Part shown: positions 36,238-46,176 of the stretch, piece after piece | Layout of the letters: each line of letters opens with the position of its first letter | Position numbering within the stretch: the stretch's first letter is position 1 | Origin: a beta proteobacterium CB | GTDB lineage: Bacteria; Pseudomonadota; Gammaproteobacteria; Burkholderiales; Burkholderiaceae | DNA: 64,000 nucleotides | Direction: 5' to 3' | NCBI GenBank assembly: GCA_000342265.1 | Contig: CP004348.1 | Coordinates: 248,001-312,000, forward strand | Translations under genes and position numbers: made by a program | The notes under the pieces: model-generated | The model's input: the letters and a program-made list of their open reading frames with translations, nothing else | Database searches by the model: none | What the model was told of the DNA's origin: nothing

Positions 36238-37268
36238 CGATGAAGAGTGCTTCAATCTATGCAGATGGCCATAAAAAAAATTCCCTGTTTTCTGAAAATG
36301 ATCCAACTCATACCTATGCGCCAACCTACACATCACGATTATTAAGACAAGCATTTTTAGATATTGGAATTGAGTTGAATACACCCGACCTGAACGAGGG
36401 AAAGGAGGTGTTATTTGAGCTGTATGTTGAGGGCCAGGAAATTCAACCTACAGCGGTATCAAAATATCTAATCGCAATGGAGAATCCAAACATTAATTTG
36501 TTGAATGCTGATCCGGTTTACTGTAGTCGGTTTAAAAAAGTATTTAGCTGGAATCCAGCTATTGCATCCCTTCCGAATGGCATTCTCAGCATGGTTCCAA
36601 ATGAAATTCAGATTGATTCATTTCCCCATTTCGATGAACGCCCTATTTTTTCGTGTTTGATTAACGCTAATAAACGTTTTTTTCATAGCGATCAAAACGA
36701 TTTATATCGAGAAAGACTTCGTTTAATACGCTGGTATGAAAAAAATGATCCAAGCAACTTTAAGCTTTTTGGGCGGGGCTGGGATAAGCCTGGGCCAGCA
36801 TTTACTTTGTCGGAAAGATTGTTAAGGGCGATTAAGAGGTTGCGCACGAAATTTTTTGCATATCGACCTTTTCCAAGTTATCAGGGGGAGGTTCTGGATA
36901 AGGCCAGTACTTTTACAAAAACTAAGTTTATATATTGTTACGAAAATTCAAAAGACATTCCAAACTATATTACTGAAAAGATATTTGATGCAATGATGTC
37001 TGGTGGCATCCCTATCTATTTGGGGGCTAACAATATTACGCGATATATCCCTTCAGATTGTTTTGTAGATGCCAGGAATTTTGGGTCAATAGAAGAATTG
37101 CATCAACACCTATTAAATATTGAGCCCAGCCAATATGCAGAAATGCAAAACAACATAAAACTTTTTTTATGTAGTGACTTAGTTACGCCATTTTCATCTG
37201 AGTATTTTGTTGCATCAATTATCAGGGAGATCGCTGGATCTACTCATCATTTCGAAATGCTGAAATAA
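36234..37268 (+). CDS. Family 10 (fucosyltransferase-like) glycosyltransferase
   Basis: 344 residues. The C-terminal half has the GT10 signature: KFIYCYENSKDIPNYITEKI followed by FDAMMSGGIPIYLGANNITRY (about 223-266). GT10 enzymes are alpha-1,3/1,4-fucosyltransferases using GDP-fucose, which fcl two genes upstream would provide. The N-terminal half is acceptor-side and not conserved. ATG overlaps the preceding stop by 4 bp. It ends the first operon segment; a 577-bp gap follows. Confidence 0.82.
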   Translation: MTMKSASIYADGHKKNSLFSENDPTHTYAPTYTSRLLRQAFLDIGIELNTPDLNEGKEVLFELYVEGQEIQPTAVSKYLIAMENPNINLLNADPVYCSRFKKVFSWNPAIASLPNGILSMVPNEIQIDSFPHFDERPIFSCLINANKRFFHSDQNDLYRERLRLIRWYEKNDPSNFKLFGRGWDKPGPAFTLSERLLRAIKRLRTKFFAYRPFPSYQGEVLDKASTFTKTKFIYCYENSKDIPNYITEKIFDAMMSGGIPIYLGANNITRYIPSDCFVDARNFGSIEELHQHLLNIEPSQYAEMQNNIKLFLCSDLVTPFSSEYFVASIIREIAGSTHHFEMLK

Positions 37269-37845
37269 GAAATTTTATTGATTGTTAATTAAGAGTTATT
37301 TACTCTAATTTTTTATTGGGTGCCGTTTTTTTACGCCTGGTTGAATTTATTTGCGCATTCACTACTCTACTATTTTGGCTCTGTTGATTGGATGTCAAAT
37401 AAATAACTAAGGTCTCTATCTCGGTTGCATTTAAACCATTAAGGCTATGCACGAATTATTCTTGTCAAGAATATTTTAATTGTGATGATAATTAAGCTTT
37501 CATAGCATCGCACCCTAATTTGCTTCAATAGGGCTATACTCGCATTTCTTATCGGGACTTATGGGCAAGATTGCAGTGGGGATGAGCAAAATAAGTGTCA
37601 TCAATAGATCATCTATGAACGAGGCGAAGGACTCGCAGGGTGGGTTTATTGTAGTTGCCCTCTAGAGCTTCTGATTGCGTTGATACTGCCGCCTTGTGGC
37701 TTTGGGCTGGGGTAAACCCTTTAAATAGTTATAATTTAAAGAAAAGAAAGGCATAATTGTTACGATGCATCAAATATTGCCATTAAGGAGGGCTAAGCAT
37801 CCCCTTTGCTTATAAAATCAAAGCTTTAAGTACTCAAAGGCTGCA
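37269..37845. other. 577-bp AT-rich gap between the GDP-fucose and CDP-hexose segments
   Basis: No gene or RNA recognised. It contains a perfect 15-bp dyad ATTCTTG-T-CAAGAAT (37458-37472) and a TATAAT hexamer (37730-37735) upstream of rfbF, so the rfbFGH segment probably has its own promoter. The sequence AAGGAGG at 37783-37789 precedes no long frame. Confidence 0.4.
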
Positions 37846-38619
37846 ATGAAGGCTGTCATCTTAGCTGGTGGTTTGGGCACCAGAATCGCCGAGGAAACTT
37901 CTTCTCGCCCTAAACCCATGGTTGAGGTGGGTGGGAAGCCTATTTTGTGGCACATCATGAAGATGTATTCTGCCCATGGGGTGAATGATTTTGTGATTTG
38001 CTGTGGCTATAAGGGCTACATGATCAAGGAGTATTTTGCTAATTACTTCTTGCATATGTCCGATGTTACTTTTGACATGGCTAATAACAATGCCATGGAA
38101 ATTCACCAACAGTATGCCGAGCCTTGGAAAATTACCTTAATAGATACCGGTGAGAATACTTTAACTGGTGGACGTCTTAAGCGGGTTCGTCAGTACCTGG
38201 GCGATGAAGATTTTTGCTTCACTTATGGCGATGGTGTGGGTGATGTTGATCTGACTAAGTTGATTGCCTTTCATAAGGCGCATGGCAAGCAAGCTACTGT
38301 TACTGCTGTTCAGCCACCAGGTCGTTTTGGTGCCTTAGATATGGACGGCTCTGCTGTGAAGAGTTTTGTTGAAAAGCCCCATGGTGATGGCATGTATATC
38401 AACGGTGGCTTTTTTGTGCTCTCTCCAAAGGTGATTGATTTAATTGAAGATGACAGCACAATTTGGGAGCGTAAGCCATTGGAGTCTTTGGCTACAGCAA
38501 ACCAGTTGCAAGCCTTTACGCACAATGGTTTTTGGCAGCCCATGGATACCTTGCGCGATAAGCAGCATCTTGAAGAATTATGGGCCAGCGGTAAGGCTCC
38601 CTGGAAGGTTTGGGCTTAA
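37846..38619 (+). CDS. rfbF: Glucose-1-phosphate cytidylyltransferase
   Basis: 257 residues, full length. It makes CDP-glucose from glucose 1-phosphate and CTP, the committed step to 3,6-dideoxyhexoses. [28 protein letters not shown] nucleotide loop (about 2-25), then [31 protein letters not shown] carries the metal-binding Asp. RfbF-type [21 protein letters not shown] end [11 protein letters not shown] is present. First of rfbFGH; the next gene begins 2 bp after its stop. Confidence 0.96.
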   Translation: MKAVILAGGLGTRIAEETSSRPKPMVEVGGKPILWHIMKMYSAHGVNDFVICCGYKGYMIKEYFANYFLHMSDVTFDMANNNAMEIHQQYAEPWKITLIDTGENTLTGGRLKRVRQYLGDEDFCFTYGDGVGDVDLTKLIAFHKAHGKQATVTAVQPPGRFGALDMDGSAVKSFVEKPHGDGMYINGGFFVLSPKVIDLIEDDSTIWERKPLESLATANQLQAFTHNGFWQPMDTLRDKQHLEELWASGKAPWKVWA

Positions 38620-38621
38620 GT

Positions 38622-39725
38622 ATGTCTACTGCTGAGCGCGCCAAGACTGGGTCAGTAAACCCATCCTTCTGGGGTGGTAAGCGTGTTTTCTTAACCGGGC
38701 ACACTGGTTTTAAGGGTGGATGGCTTTCTTTATGGCTATCTTCCATGGGGGCAAAGGTTACTGGATATGCATTAGCGCCCAATACAATCCCGAACTTTTA
38801 TGAAGTGGCCAATGTTGCTGGTGAACTTGAGCAATCCCATATTGCCGATATTCGTGATTTAGAGAAACTGCAAAAGGCGATGGCAGATGCTAAGCCTGAA
38901 ATTGTGATTCATATGGCAGCGCAACCTTTGGTGCGCTACTCTTATGCAAATCCAGTTGAAACCTATGCTACTAATGTCATGGGTACGGTTCATGTTCTTG
39001 AGAGTATTCGCGCGCTTAATTCGGTGCGCGCAGCAGTCATTGTGACGACCGATAAATGCTATGAGAACAAAGAGTGGGCCTGGGGTTATCGTGAGAATGA
39101 GCCTATGGGTGGCCATGATCCTTATAGTAATAGCAAGGGTTGTGCCGAGCTAGTAACTAGCGCATATCGACAATCCTATTTTTCTCCCGAGAAATATTCC
39201 ACGCATAAAGTGGCTATAGCCTCTGCTCGTGCTGGCAATGTAATCGGTGGAGGGGACTGGTCTGAGGATCGCTTAATTCCAGATGCTATTAAAGCATTTG
39301 AAGCTCAAGAAGCTTTGATGATTCGCAATCCTTTGGCAACACGTCCTTGGCAACATGTTTTGGAACCCTTGTCTGGTTATCTTGTTCTAGCTCAGGCGCT
39401 TTATGAAAAAGTCGCTCAATTTGATGGTGGTTGGAATTTTGGGCCACGCGACGAAGACGCAAGATCTGTTCAAGAGGTGATCAACTTACTTATCCAGAGC
39501 TGGGGATCACCTGCCAGTTGGAAGCAAGATCAAGGCGAGCAACCGCATGAGGCACATTCCTTGAAACTCGATTGCTCAAAAGCCCGTCAGTATCTCGGTT
39601 GGGTTCCACAGTGGAGTCTTGAGCGGGCGATTGAGAATATTACGCAGTGGCAGCAAGCCTATCAACAACAAGGCAATATGCGCGAAATAAGCTTGCAGCA
39701 AATTGCTAGTTATCAAAATTCTTAA
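38622..39725 (+). CDS. rfbG: CDP-glucose 4,6-dehydratase
   Basis: 367 residues from the ATG at 38622 (the frame is open to a TTG at 38610, inside rfbF). It dehydrates CDP-glucose to CDP-4-keto-6-deoxyglucose. GKRVFLTGHTGFKGGWLSLW (NAD site), VTTDKCYENKEW and GGHDPYSNSKGCAELVTSAYR (catalytic Tyr/Lys) are specific RfbG motifs. Second step of the CDP-3,6-dideoxyhexose path. Confidence 0.96.
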   Translation: MSTAERAKTGSVNPSFWGGKRVFLTGHTGFKGGWLSLWLSSMGAKVTGYALAPNTIPNFYEVANVAGELEQSHIADIRDLEKLQKAMADAKPEIVIHMAAQPLVRYSYANPVETYATNVMGTVHVLESIRALNSVRAAVIVTTDKCYENKEWAWGYRENEPMGGHDPYSNSKGCAELVTSAYRQSYFSPEKYSTHKVAIASARAGNVIGGGDWSEDRLIPDAIKAFEAQEALMIRNPLATRPWQHVLEPLSGYLVLAQALYEKVAQFDGGWNFGPRDEDARSVQEVINLLIQSWGSPASWKQDQGEQPHEAHSLKLDCSKARQYLGWVPQWSLERAIENITQWQQAYQQQGNMREISLQQIASYQNS

Positions 39726-39749
39726 GCCTACTTCTTCATAAATAAAACA

Positions 39750-41093
39750 ATGACCGAAACTTCTATATCTGTTGATCAGTTTGCTAAAGATAAAATTCGC
39801 AAACAAATTCTGGCCTTAGTTCAAGAGTATTCAGCGCTAGAGTTTGCTCCGAAGAAATTTATTCCTGGTCAAACAGTGGTTCCTCCTTCGGGCAAGTTAA
39901 TTGACTCTAAAGAGTTGGAAAACATGGTCGAGGCATCTTTAGATGGGTGGCTTACCACTGGGCGCTTTAATGATCTCTTTGAAAAGAAGCTGGCTGAATT
40001 TATTGGTGTTAAGCACCTTATTACCGTGAATTCGGGTTCGTCTGCGAACTTGGTAGCCTTTTCAACATTAACTTCATCTAAGCTGGGCGATCGTGCCATT
40101 AAAAAGGGTGATGAAGTGATTGGTGTTGCTGCTGGCTTCCCAACAACGGTTAATCCGATTGTGCAATTTGGAGCGGTTCCCGTTTTTGTAGACGTCGATC
40201 CAATCACTCACAATATTGATGCTTCGAAAATTGAAGAAGCAATTAGCCCAAAAACAAAAGCCATTATGTTGGCGCACTCTTTGGGTAATCCCTTCAACTT
40301 AGATGTGGTTACTGCGATTTGCAAAAAGCACAACCTCTGGTTAGTAGAAGATTGCTGCGATGCCTTAGGCACTACTTACAAAGGTCAAATGGTTGGTACT
40401 TTTGGCGATATTGGCACACTCAGTTTTTATCCAGCGCACCATATTACGATGGGTGAAGGCGGTGCTGTATTTACCAATAACTATGAGCTAAAGCAAATTG
40501 CGGAGAGCTTTAGAGATTGGGGTCGTGACTGCTATTGCCCCCCAGGTAAGGACAATACTTGTGGCAAGCGCTTTGCTTGGAAGTTAGGCGATCTACCGTT
40601 TGGTTACGATCATAAGTACACCTATAGTCATTTGGGTTACAACCTCAAGATTACTGATATGCAGGCAGCTTGCGCATTGGCGCAATTAGAAAAAGCACCT
40701 GCATTTATTCAGGCTCGTAAAGATAACTTTAAGTTTTTAAAGGATCGTCTTGCCTCCTGCGAGGAGTTTTTGCAGTTGCCAGAAGCCACCGAAGGCTCAG
40801 ATCCATCTTGGTTTGGTTTTCCAATTACCTTAAAGGAGGGTTGCCCCGTTTCTCGTGTGGATCTAACAACCTATTTGGATCAAAACAAGATCGGTACCAG
40901 ATTACTTTTTGCGGGCAATCTCGTACGTCAGCCTTATATGAAAGATGCTCTGTACCGTATTAGTGGCGAACTCAAAAATACTGACACCGTGATGAATAAT
41001 ACGTTTTGGATTGGGGTGCAGCCTGCATTAACGAAGGAAATGTTGGAATATACCGTGACTCAAATTGAAACATTCTTGGGCGTCAATTTTTGA
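39750..41093 (+). CDS. rfbH: CDP-6-deoxy-D-xylo-4-hexulose-3-dehydrase (E1)
   Basis: 447 residues, PMP-dependent aminotransferase-fold dehydratase that removes the C3 hydroxyl of CDP-4-keto-6-deoxyglucose. The lysine of ordinary aminotransferases is replaced by histidine: [14 protein letters not shown], His 230. The [2Fe-2S] cysteines follow the known E1 spacing: Cys203-X57-Cys261-X1-Cys263-X7-Cys271. It needs an NADH-dependent E3 reductase (RfbI/AscD type), which is not coded anywhere in this window. Product is the precursor for paratose, abequose, tyvelose, ascarylose or branched yersiniose. Confidence 0.96.
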   Translation: MTETSISVDQFAKDKIRKQILALVQEYSALEFAPKKFIPGQTVVPPSGKLIDSKELENMVEASLDGWLTTGRFNDLFEKKLAEFIGVKHLITVNSGSSANLVAFSTLTSSKLGDRAIKKGDEVIGVAAGFPTTVNPIVQFGAVPVFVDVDPITHNIDASKIEEAISPKTKAIMLAHSLGNPFNLDVVTAICKKHNLWLVEDCCDALGTTYKGQMVGTFGDIGTLSFYPAHHITMGEGGAVFTNNYELKQIAESFRDWGRDCYCPPGKDNTCGKRFAWKLGDLPFGYDHKYTYSHLGYNLKITDMQAACALAQLEKAPAFIQARKDNFKFLKDRLASCEEFLQLPEATEGSDPSWFGFPITLKEGCPVSRVDLTTYLDQNKIGTRLLFAGNLVRQPYMKDALYRISGELKNTDTVMNNTFWIGVQPALTKEMLEYTVTQIETFLGVNF

Positions 41094-41094
41094 C

Positions 41095-43281
41095 ATGCGT
41101 TTTAAATTATTTGTTCAAGCATTTGGTTTTTTTGTAGTATTCCTACTTCTTTCCTTTATTTACTTAAGACATTTCGAGGATGTTGGAAAGCTGCCTGCTG
41201 AAAGTTTAGAATATAGCGCTAAAGACTCATTCATACGTTCTCTTGAAAAAGGCGCCGGAGAGTCGGGCGCTTGTCACGTTATAGTTGAAAGGTTTCGAAA
41301 TACCTCAACCAATAGTGGCGGGGTGATCGAAGTGCTAGGCCCTAGTATTCCTCTTAATAAGGTAGACCAAGAACTTCTGGACCTAGTCGATGCCTCCCAT
41401 GTCTTTCTGGTGCAAGCGGGAAGGCTTTATGCCATAGATGAGGTGAGCGTAGAGGCGTCCCAATACAATCAAAAAATGCAAGGCTCCATTCAGGGGTCGA
41501 CGATTACGGGATATTTATCTAATCCAAATACTGTAGATTCTGTTCGAAGGATTAAAAAAGATACTTCACTTGTAAGCAATCAATTGATTGAACAGAATTA
41601 CGTCACAAGAAGTTCCATGAAACTTCTTGAGGAAAAAACAAAGGAATATTACTCAAGGTGTCCTCGGTTATCAAAAAATGAAAAATTAGGCGTTACCGAA
41701 TACTTTTGGGGCAATGAAGGCAGGTCGGTGCTGCATCATTGGGCCCATCTCTATGAAGGCGCAATATTCGGGCCTATGATGAAGGCACAGTATGGGATCG
41801 TTATACCTACGATTGCGCGATTAGTCAGCTCAATCTTTCCTGGCGACGGTCCAACTCAATATATTTCTGCAGCTTGGATTTTATTTTATCTATCAGCGCT
41901 GATTTACTCTGCCTTACTTTTTCTGATATTTAAAAAATATCCTTTAACAGTAACAATAGCATTATTGATCAAGATAATTATTTTTATTAATCTAAGGGAA
42001 TTTATAATTTTCTTGGCGCCTGGAGCCCATTGGTTTAGAGAGCTTAACTTTCTAATTATCTATATGGTTTCAAATTATTATATTTTTAGTGATAAAAAAT
42101 CTAAATTTTGTAATATCAAATTATTATTTTTTGCTGTATTTACTTTACTCTTTGATCCAATGAGTGGTTTTTTTGGATGGTCTGCTGTAACTCTATCTTA
42201 TCTATTGATTAATTGTAGAAAAAGTAAAATACAAATTACCAAAAAAAATGTATTAATAGCCATTTCATTTTTTGCTTTTTCAGGGGTTATATTATTTTTT
42301 TATAGTAGTAATGCGTACTATCTATTTTCAATGTTGGTAAATAATTTATTTTCAAATCAGTTAACAGCTAGTAGCCTAAGATTCTTATTATTTAATAGTT
42401 TTATGTTGTGTGTAATAGCGTTACTATATATTAATAATAAGGTAAATTATAAATATATATATTTTTCTTTCCTTGGAAATATATCCATAATTTACTATTT
42501 GATGACACCAGATTGGGTTCATTATTATAAGTATTTGGAATATGTTGTGCTATTTTACATGTGCATATTTATTATTTCTTATAATTATTTTCAATTTTAT
42601 GTCATAAAATCTGCTTGGTTTGAGGAAAAAATTATATCCAGGGTAAATCAAGGTTCGATATATTTTATAAAAATAATATTTTATGCAGCTTTATTTGCTG
42701 CTATTATTGTTAACGTTTTAAAGTTTAATGCTATTAACAATTCCTCACCCATAACGGTGCTATACGACCAAAATAATAAAATTTTCTTTGATTCATCTGA
42801 ATCCACTATAAATAATAAGAAAATAATTTCTAATATATCGAGCGATTTAGCTAGTCACTTGTCAGAATTTCCATTGAGTGATCAGCAAAAATATATCGTC
42901 TCTAATTTTGATAAATATATTTTATTTTTATATAACCAAAAAAATAATTTTGGCTATATTGATTTACGAAGTCAATTAGTTAGTAATAGGGAGGCTGATA
43001 AAATTCTTTCAGTCATTAAAAAAAATGGTGGGACTTTCGTTGTGGATGAAAATAATTTCCATATTAATCTAGGGTATGGTCCAAAAATTTCAGGCGATCC
43101 AATTTTTATTGAAGCTGATGGGACTTATTTTCTTGGGCCCTATAATTATACAAAGTCGCAATTAAGGATGGCAAAAATTTCTGAGTATATTTTTAATAAA
43201 TGCATTAAAGAAGATAGGTATTCAAAAAATAACTGGTCTACCTTTATTTGCCCAGCGTCTACCGAGAAAGTTTCAAGATGA
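41095..43281 (+). CDS. Large membrane protein of unknown function in the polysaccharide locus
   Basis: 728 residues from the ATG at 41095, 1 bp after the rfbH stop. One N-terminal membrane helix (about 5-24), a soluble, probably periplasmic region (about 30-250), then about eight to ten membrane helices (about 255-550), and a soluble C-terminal domain. No glycosyltransferase-C or Wzx/Wzy signature could be pinned down; placement suggests a GT-C-like transferase or polymerase. Base composition changes inside the gene: the first 800 bp resemble the neighbours, while from about 41930 to 43250 it is strongly AT-rich with many AAA/ATT/TTA codons. Overlaps the next gene by 4 bp. Confidence 0.7.
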   Translation: MRFKLFVQAFGFFVVFLLLSFIYLRHFEDVGKLPAESLEYSAKDSFIRSLEKGAGESGACHVIVERFRNTSTNSGGVIEVLGPSIPLNKVDQELLDLVDASHVFLVQAGRLYAIDEVSVEASQYNQKMQGSIQGSTITGYLSNPNTVDSVRRIKKDTSLVSNQLIEQNYVTRSSMKLLEEKTKEYYSRCPRLSKNEKLGVTEYFWGNEGRSVLHHWAHLYEGAIFGPMMKAQYGIVIPTIARLVSSIFPGDGPTQYISAAWILFYLSALIYSALLFLIFKKYPLTVTIALLIKIIIFINLREFIIFLAPGAHWFRELNFLIIYMVSNYYIFSDKKSKFCNIKLLFFAVFTLLFDPMSGFFGWSAVTLSYLLINCRKSKIQITKKNVLIAISFFAFSGVILFFYSSNAYYLFSMLVNNLFSNQLTASSLRFLLFNSFMLCVIALLYINNKVNYKYIYFSFLGNISIIYYLMTPDWVHYYKYLEYVVLFYMCIFIISYNYFQFYVIKSAWFEEKIISRVNQGSIYFIKIIFYAALFAAIIVNVLKFNAINNSSPITVLYDQNNKIFFDSSESTINNKKIISNISSDLASHLSEFPLSDQQKYIVSNFDKYILFLYNQKNNFGYIDLRSQLVSNREADKILSVIKKNGGTFVVDENNFHINLGYGPKISGDPIFIEADGTYFLGPYNYTKSQLRMAKISEYIFNKCIKEDRYSKNNWSTFICPASTEKVSR

Positions 43282-44324
43282 AAAAAATAAATAGCTATGT
43301 TATATACAGTGCTGGTGAAACTGGTAGGCAGGCTGCGGATTTATTGCTGGAAAAAAATCAGAGAGTCCTCGCAATTTTTGATCGCAATCCAAAAGTAAGC
43401 AATTACAGTGGCGTTGATGTCTTGCGGATTAATGAATGGACGCGCCCTTCCAATATGGAAGAGATTTCTTGTATCAACGCTATTCATAACCATTATATTG
43501 ACCCCAAGCCTATTGATGATGACTTAAAGGCGGTGGGGTTCGGTGAAGTGCTTAATATGGTCGAATTTTCTAAACTATGGCCATTCCCAGATAAGTACTG
43601 GCTTTCGAGTTCGTTTTCTTATGATTCACGCCTCCCTCAGCTAGAGCGCCTCCTACCCTTATTGGCTGATGATTTAAGTAAAAGAGTCCTCTCAGATACT
43701 TGGGGCTATTGGAGTAGAGGCGCCTTGCAGCTCTGTCCTGAACCGAGTCTATATGATGAGTATGTGCCCACTGATGTGCCTAGATATCCTGAGGTTTTGC
43801 GCTTAATTGATTGTGGCGCATCCAATGGAAGCACTCTTACTAGATTGGCTAAGGCCGGATATCAATTAGAGGCTGCCCTGGCATTTGAGCCGGATCCGGT
43901 TAATTTTAAGAAGCTACTTGCAAAAACTAATGACTTTAATCTAATGCCACTCCCGTTGGGTTTATGGTCTAGTGAGATGCAGTTAAGCTTTGCTGCCAAT
44001 TCTGATAATTCATTAGCGAGCGGATTGGATGCTGGTGGTGCTACGCTGATTCAGTGTGCATCCCTAGATAGTGTTGCCATTAACTTTAATCCAAACTTGA
44101 TTAAATTTGATATCGAGGGATCGGAGTTGGAGGTGTTGCATGGAGCAAAGAATCTCGTATGTAAATACCGACCTAACCTCTGCGTTTCTGTTTACCATCG
44201 GCCCGGTGATCCCTTGGATATATTGGATTTATTAGCATCATGGGATTTGGGCTATCAATTTTATTTGCGTTGCCATGAATACAATACTTATGGCTTAGTT
44301 TTATATTGTATTAGTGAGAAATGA
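43278..44324 (+). CDS. FkbM-family methyltransferase with N-terminal Rossmann-like segment
   Basis: 348 residues from the ATG at 43278 (ATGA overlap with the previous stop). The first 100 residues (SAGETGRQAADLLLEKNQRV then AIFDRNP) look like a nucleotide-sugar Rossmann fragment. The C-terminal part is FkbM-like: RLIDCGASNGSTLTRLAKAG as SAM motif I (about 179-198), ALAFEPDPVNF, and LIKFDIEGSELEVLHGAKN (about 276-294). It probably O-methylates a sugar of the polymer. The acceptor is unknown. Confidence 0.82.
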   Translation: MKKINSYVIYSAGETGRQAADLLLEKNQRVLAIFDRNPKVSNYSGVDVLRINEWTRPSNMEEISCINAIHNHYIDPKPIDDDLKAVGFGEVLNMVEFSKLWPFPDKYWLSSSFSYDSRLPQLERLLPLLADDLSKRVLSDTWGYWSRGALQLCPEPSLYDEYVPTDVPRYPEVLRLIDCGASNGSTLTRLAKAGYQLEAALAFEPDPVNFKKLLAKTNDFNLMPLPLGLWSSEMQLSFAANSDNSLASGLDAGGATLIQCASLDSVAINFNPNLIKFDIEGSELEVLHGAKNLVCKYRPNLCVSVYHRPGDPLDILDLLASWDLGYQFYLRCHEYNTYGLVLYCISEK

Positions 44325-44330
44325 GTGGAG

Positions 44331-46175
44331 ATGAGTAAGTTAAAGACAATCCCCCCAGTCAAGATCATTGCCGAAATTGGGATTAATCACAACGGTCAGA
44401 GGGACATTGCTGTCCAGCTAATCGATGCCGCCAAAAAAGCGGGTGTTCAGTGTATAAAATTTCAGTACAGGAATCTAAATAGAACTTATTTAGGCAATAA
44501 GAATGAAATTGGAGATGAAATTTTAGATACAGAAATACGTCGCTCTTATTTAAGTCCAGATCAGCTTAATGAATTGTGTGCTTATGGAAAGTCTTGTGGT
44601 TTAGAGGTTGGGATTAGTTTTTTTATAGTTGAGGATATCGATGACTTTCATGGCACCCTCTCAAATTATGATTTCTTTAAAGTCCCCTCCCCAGAGTTAA
44701 AGAATGTTGAGTTAATTAATAAGTTACTAGGTCTTGGGCGAGATGTTTATATTTCTACTGGGGCTCATGATGAACAAGCTGTCAAGGAAACATTTAAGGC
44801 TCTCACTGGAGATAATTGGAACCCATTCCACTGCATTTCAAATTACCCCACTGAACTATTTAATTCACGACTGAGCTATTTGAAGTACTTGCAAAAGACA
44901 TGGAATAGGCCAGTTGGTTATTCAAGTCATGAATCAGATTGGCGAGCATGCATTGCCGCATTAGCATTGGGTGCGAGGTGGATTGAGCGGCATATTACCC
45001 TAGATAAGGAAATGGATGGCTTGGATCACTCTACAAGTTCAACTCCTGATGAATTTGCTGATCTTGCAATTTATGCGAAGTATGCTGATGCTATGCTTGA
45101 TGGCGATTCCCCAAGAGTTGCAAATCAGGGCGAAAGAATGAATCTGCAGAATCTAGGACGCTCGTATCACATCATCAAGCCCATCGGAGCTGGTATGGTA
45201 CTAACGGAGGATGCAATCTCATATCGATCTCCTGCCACTGGAATTGGTATGAATCAAATTAAAGAGTTTCTCGGTAAGAAATTATTGCGGGATGGGTATG
45301 TAGGGCAACCTTTAAGTGAGTCATTATTTTCTGTTATCCCTGAGTTGACGGTAGATCAGATCAAATTTTTGAATAGCAATAAGGTAAGTCTTCCGGCGCG
45401 GTTTCATGATCTTTCCAGGCTAAGAGAAGCATTTCCAATTCAGAACTTTGAGATGCATCTTTCTTATACTGAACTGAGTTCGGAGATTGACGAATCTCTA
45501 TTTAGGGCTGAAGAGCGCTATTCGATTCACTTACCTGATTATATTTCCTCAACAGAGTTGATTAATCCCTTTTCAAAAAATCAAAGCATCAAGGAAAGAA
45601 GTATCAAAATTTTTGAAAATACATTAGCTTTAGCTACTCACTTATTCGAGTTAACAGGAGTTAGGATTTCTCTGGTGTCAAGTTTGTCTGTTGTGGATGA
45701 TGGTATTGAAAATTTTTATAAAGACTGTAGTGCGCTGACTAAGCAATATAGTAACGCTGGTGTTGAGCTTACATTTCAAACCTTGCCACCATTTGCTTGG
45801 TATTTTGGGGGAAGTGTTCCTCTGAATGCTTATTGTGCGCCAGTAGATTGGGACTTTATAGCTGAGCTGGAAATTCCAATTACATTGGATCTAAGTCACC
45901 TTATTATGTGCTGCAATTACTATCATGCTGATTTACAGGCTGCGATTAATCAACTGCTTCCTACGACTAAACACGTCCATTTATCACTTGCAGATGGAGT
46001 GGATGGGGAGGGCGTTGGTTTTTCTGAGCTTTCTAGCCAGAACAAAGAACTTATTCAGCGGATTCTTGCTTTGCATCAAGTAAAAGTCATAGAGGTATGG
46101 CAAGGTCATCTTAATGAATTTTCTGGCTTTAGAGATTCCATCACGCAACTGTATAGCTTAGCTCGAGGGAATTGA
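44331..46175 (+). CDS. NeuB-like sialic/nonulosonic acid synthase (with SAF domain) fused to a second TIM-barrel-like domain
   Basis: 614 residues from ATG 44331 (GTG at 44325 possible). Part 1 (about 8-250) is a NeuB/SpsE aldolase-type barrel: KIIAEIGINHNGQRDIAVQL, VQCIKFQYR, FKVPSPEL, GYSSHESDW and HITLDKEMDGLDHS. Part 2 (about 262-325) is an SAF/antifreeze-like domain (GAGMVLTEDAI, GIGMNQIKEFLGK). Part 3 (about 350-614) is extra and looks like a xylose-isomerase-like/AP-endonuclease-2 TIM barrel (ITLDLSHLIMC, HVHLSLADGVDGEGVGFS, VIEVWQGHLNE). NeuB enzymes condense phosphoenolpyruvate with a 6-carbon sugar. No cytidylyltransferase (NeuA) is nearby, so the product may differ from a classical sialic acid. 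Confidence 0.85.
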   Translation: MSKLKTIPPVKIIAEIGINHNGQRDIAVQLIDAAKKAGVQCIKFQYRNLNRTYLGNKNEIGDEILDTEIRRSYLSPDQLNELCAYGKSCGLEVGISFFIVEDIDDFHGTLSNYDFFKVPSPELKNVELINKLLGLGRDVYISTGAHDEQAVKETFKALTGDNWNPFHCISNYPTELFNSRLSYLKYLQKTWNRPVGYSSHESDWRACIAALALGARWIERHITLDKEMDGLDHSTSSTPDEFADLAIYAKYADAMLDGDSPRVANQGERMNLQNLGRSYHIIKPIGAGMVLTEDAISYRSPATGIGMNQIKEFLGKKLLRDGYVGQPLSESLFSVIPELTVDQIKFLNSNKVSLPARFHDLSRLREAFPIQNFEMHLSYTELSSEIDESLFRAEERYSIHLPDYISSTELINPFSKNQSIKERSIKIFENTLALATHLFELTGVRISLVSSLSVVDDGIENFYKDCSALTKQYSNAGVELTFQTLPPFAWYFGGSVPLNAYCAPVDWDFIAELEIPITLDLSHLIMCCNYYHADLQAAINQLLPTTKHVHLSLADGVDGEGVGFSELSSQNKELIQRILALHQVKVIEVWQGHLNEFSGFRDSITQLYSLARGN

Positions 46176-46176
46176 C

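Noticed and set aside
37458..37472. Perfect 7-1-7 dyad in the gap before rfbF
   Set aside because: Not near a start codon or identifiable promoter, and AT-rich dyads occur by chance; mentioned only in the gap description.
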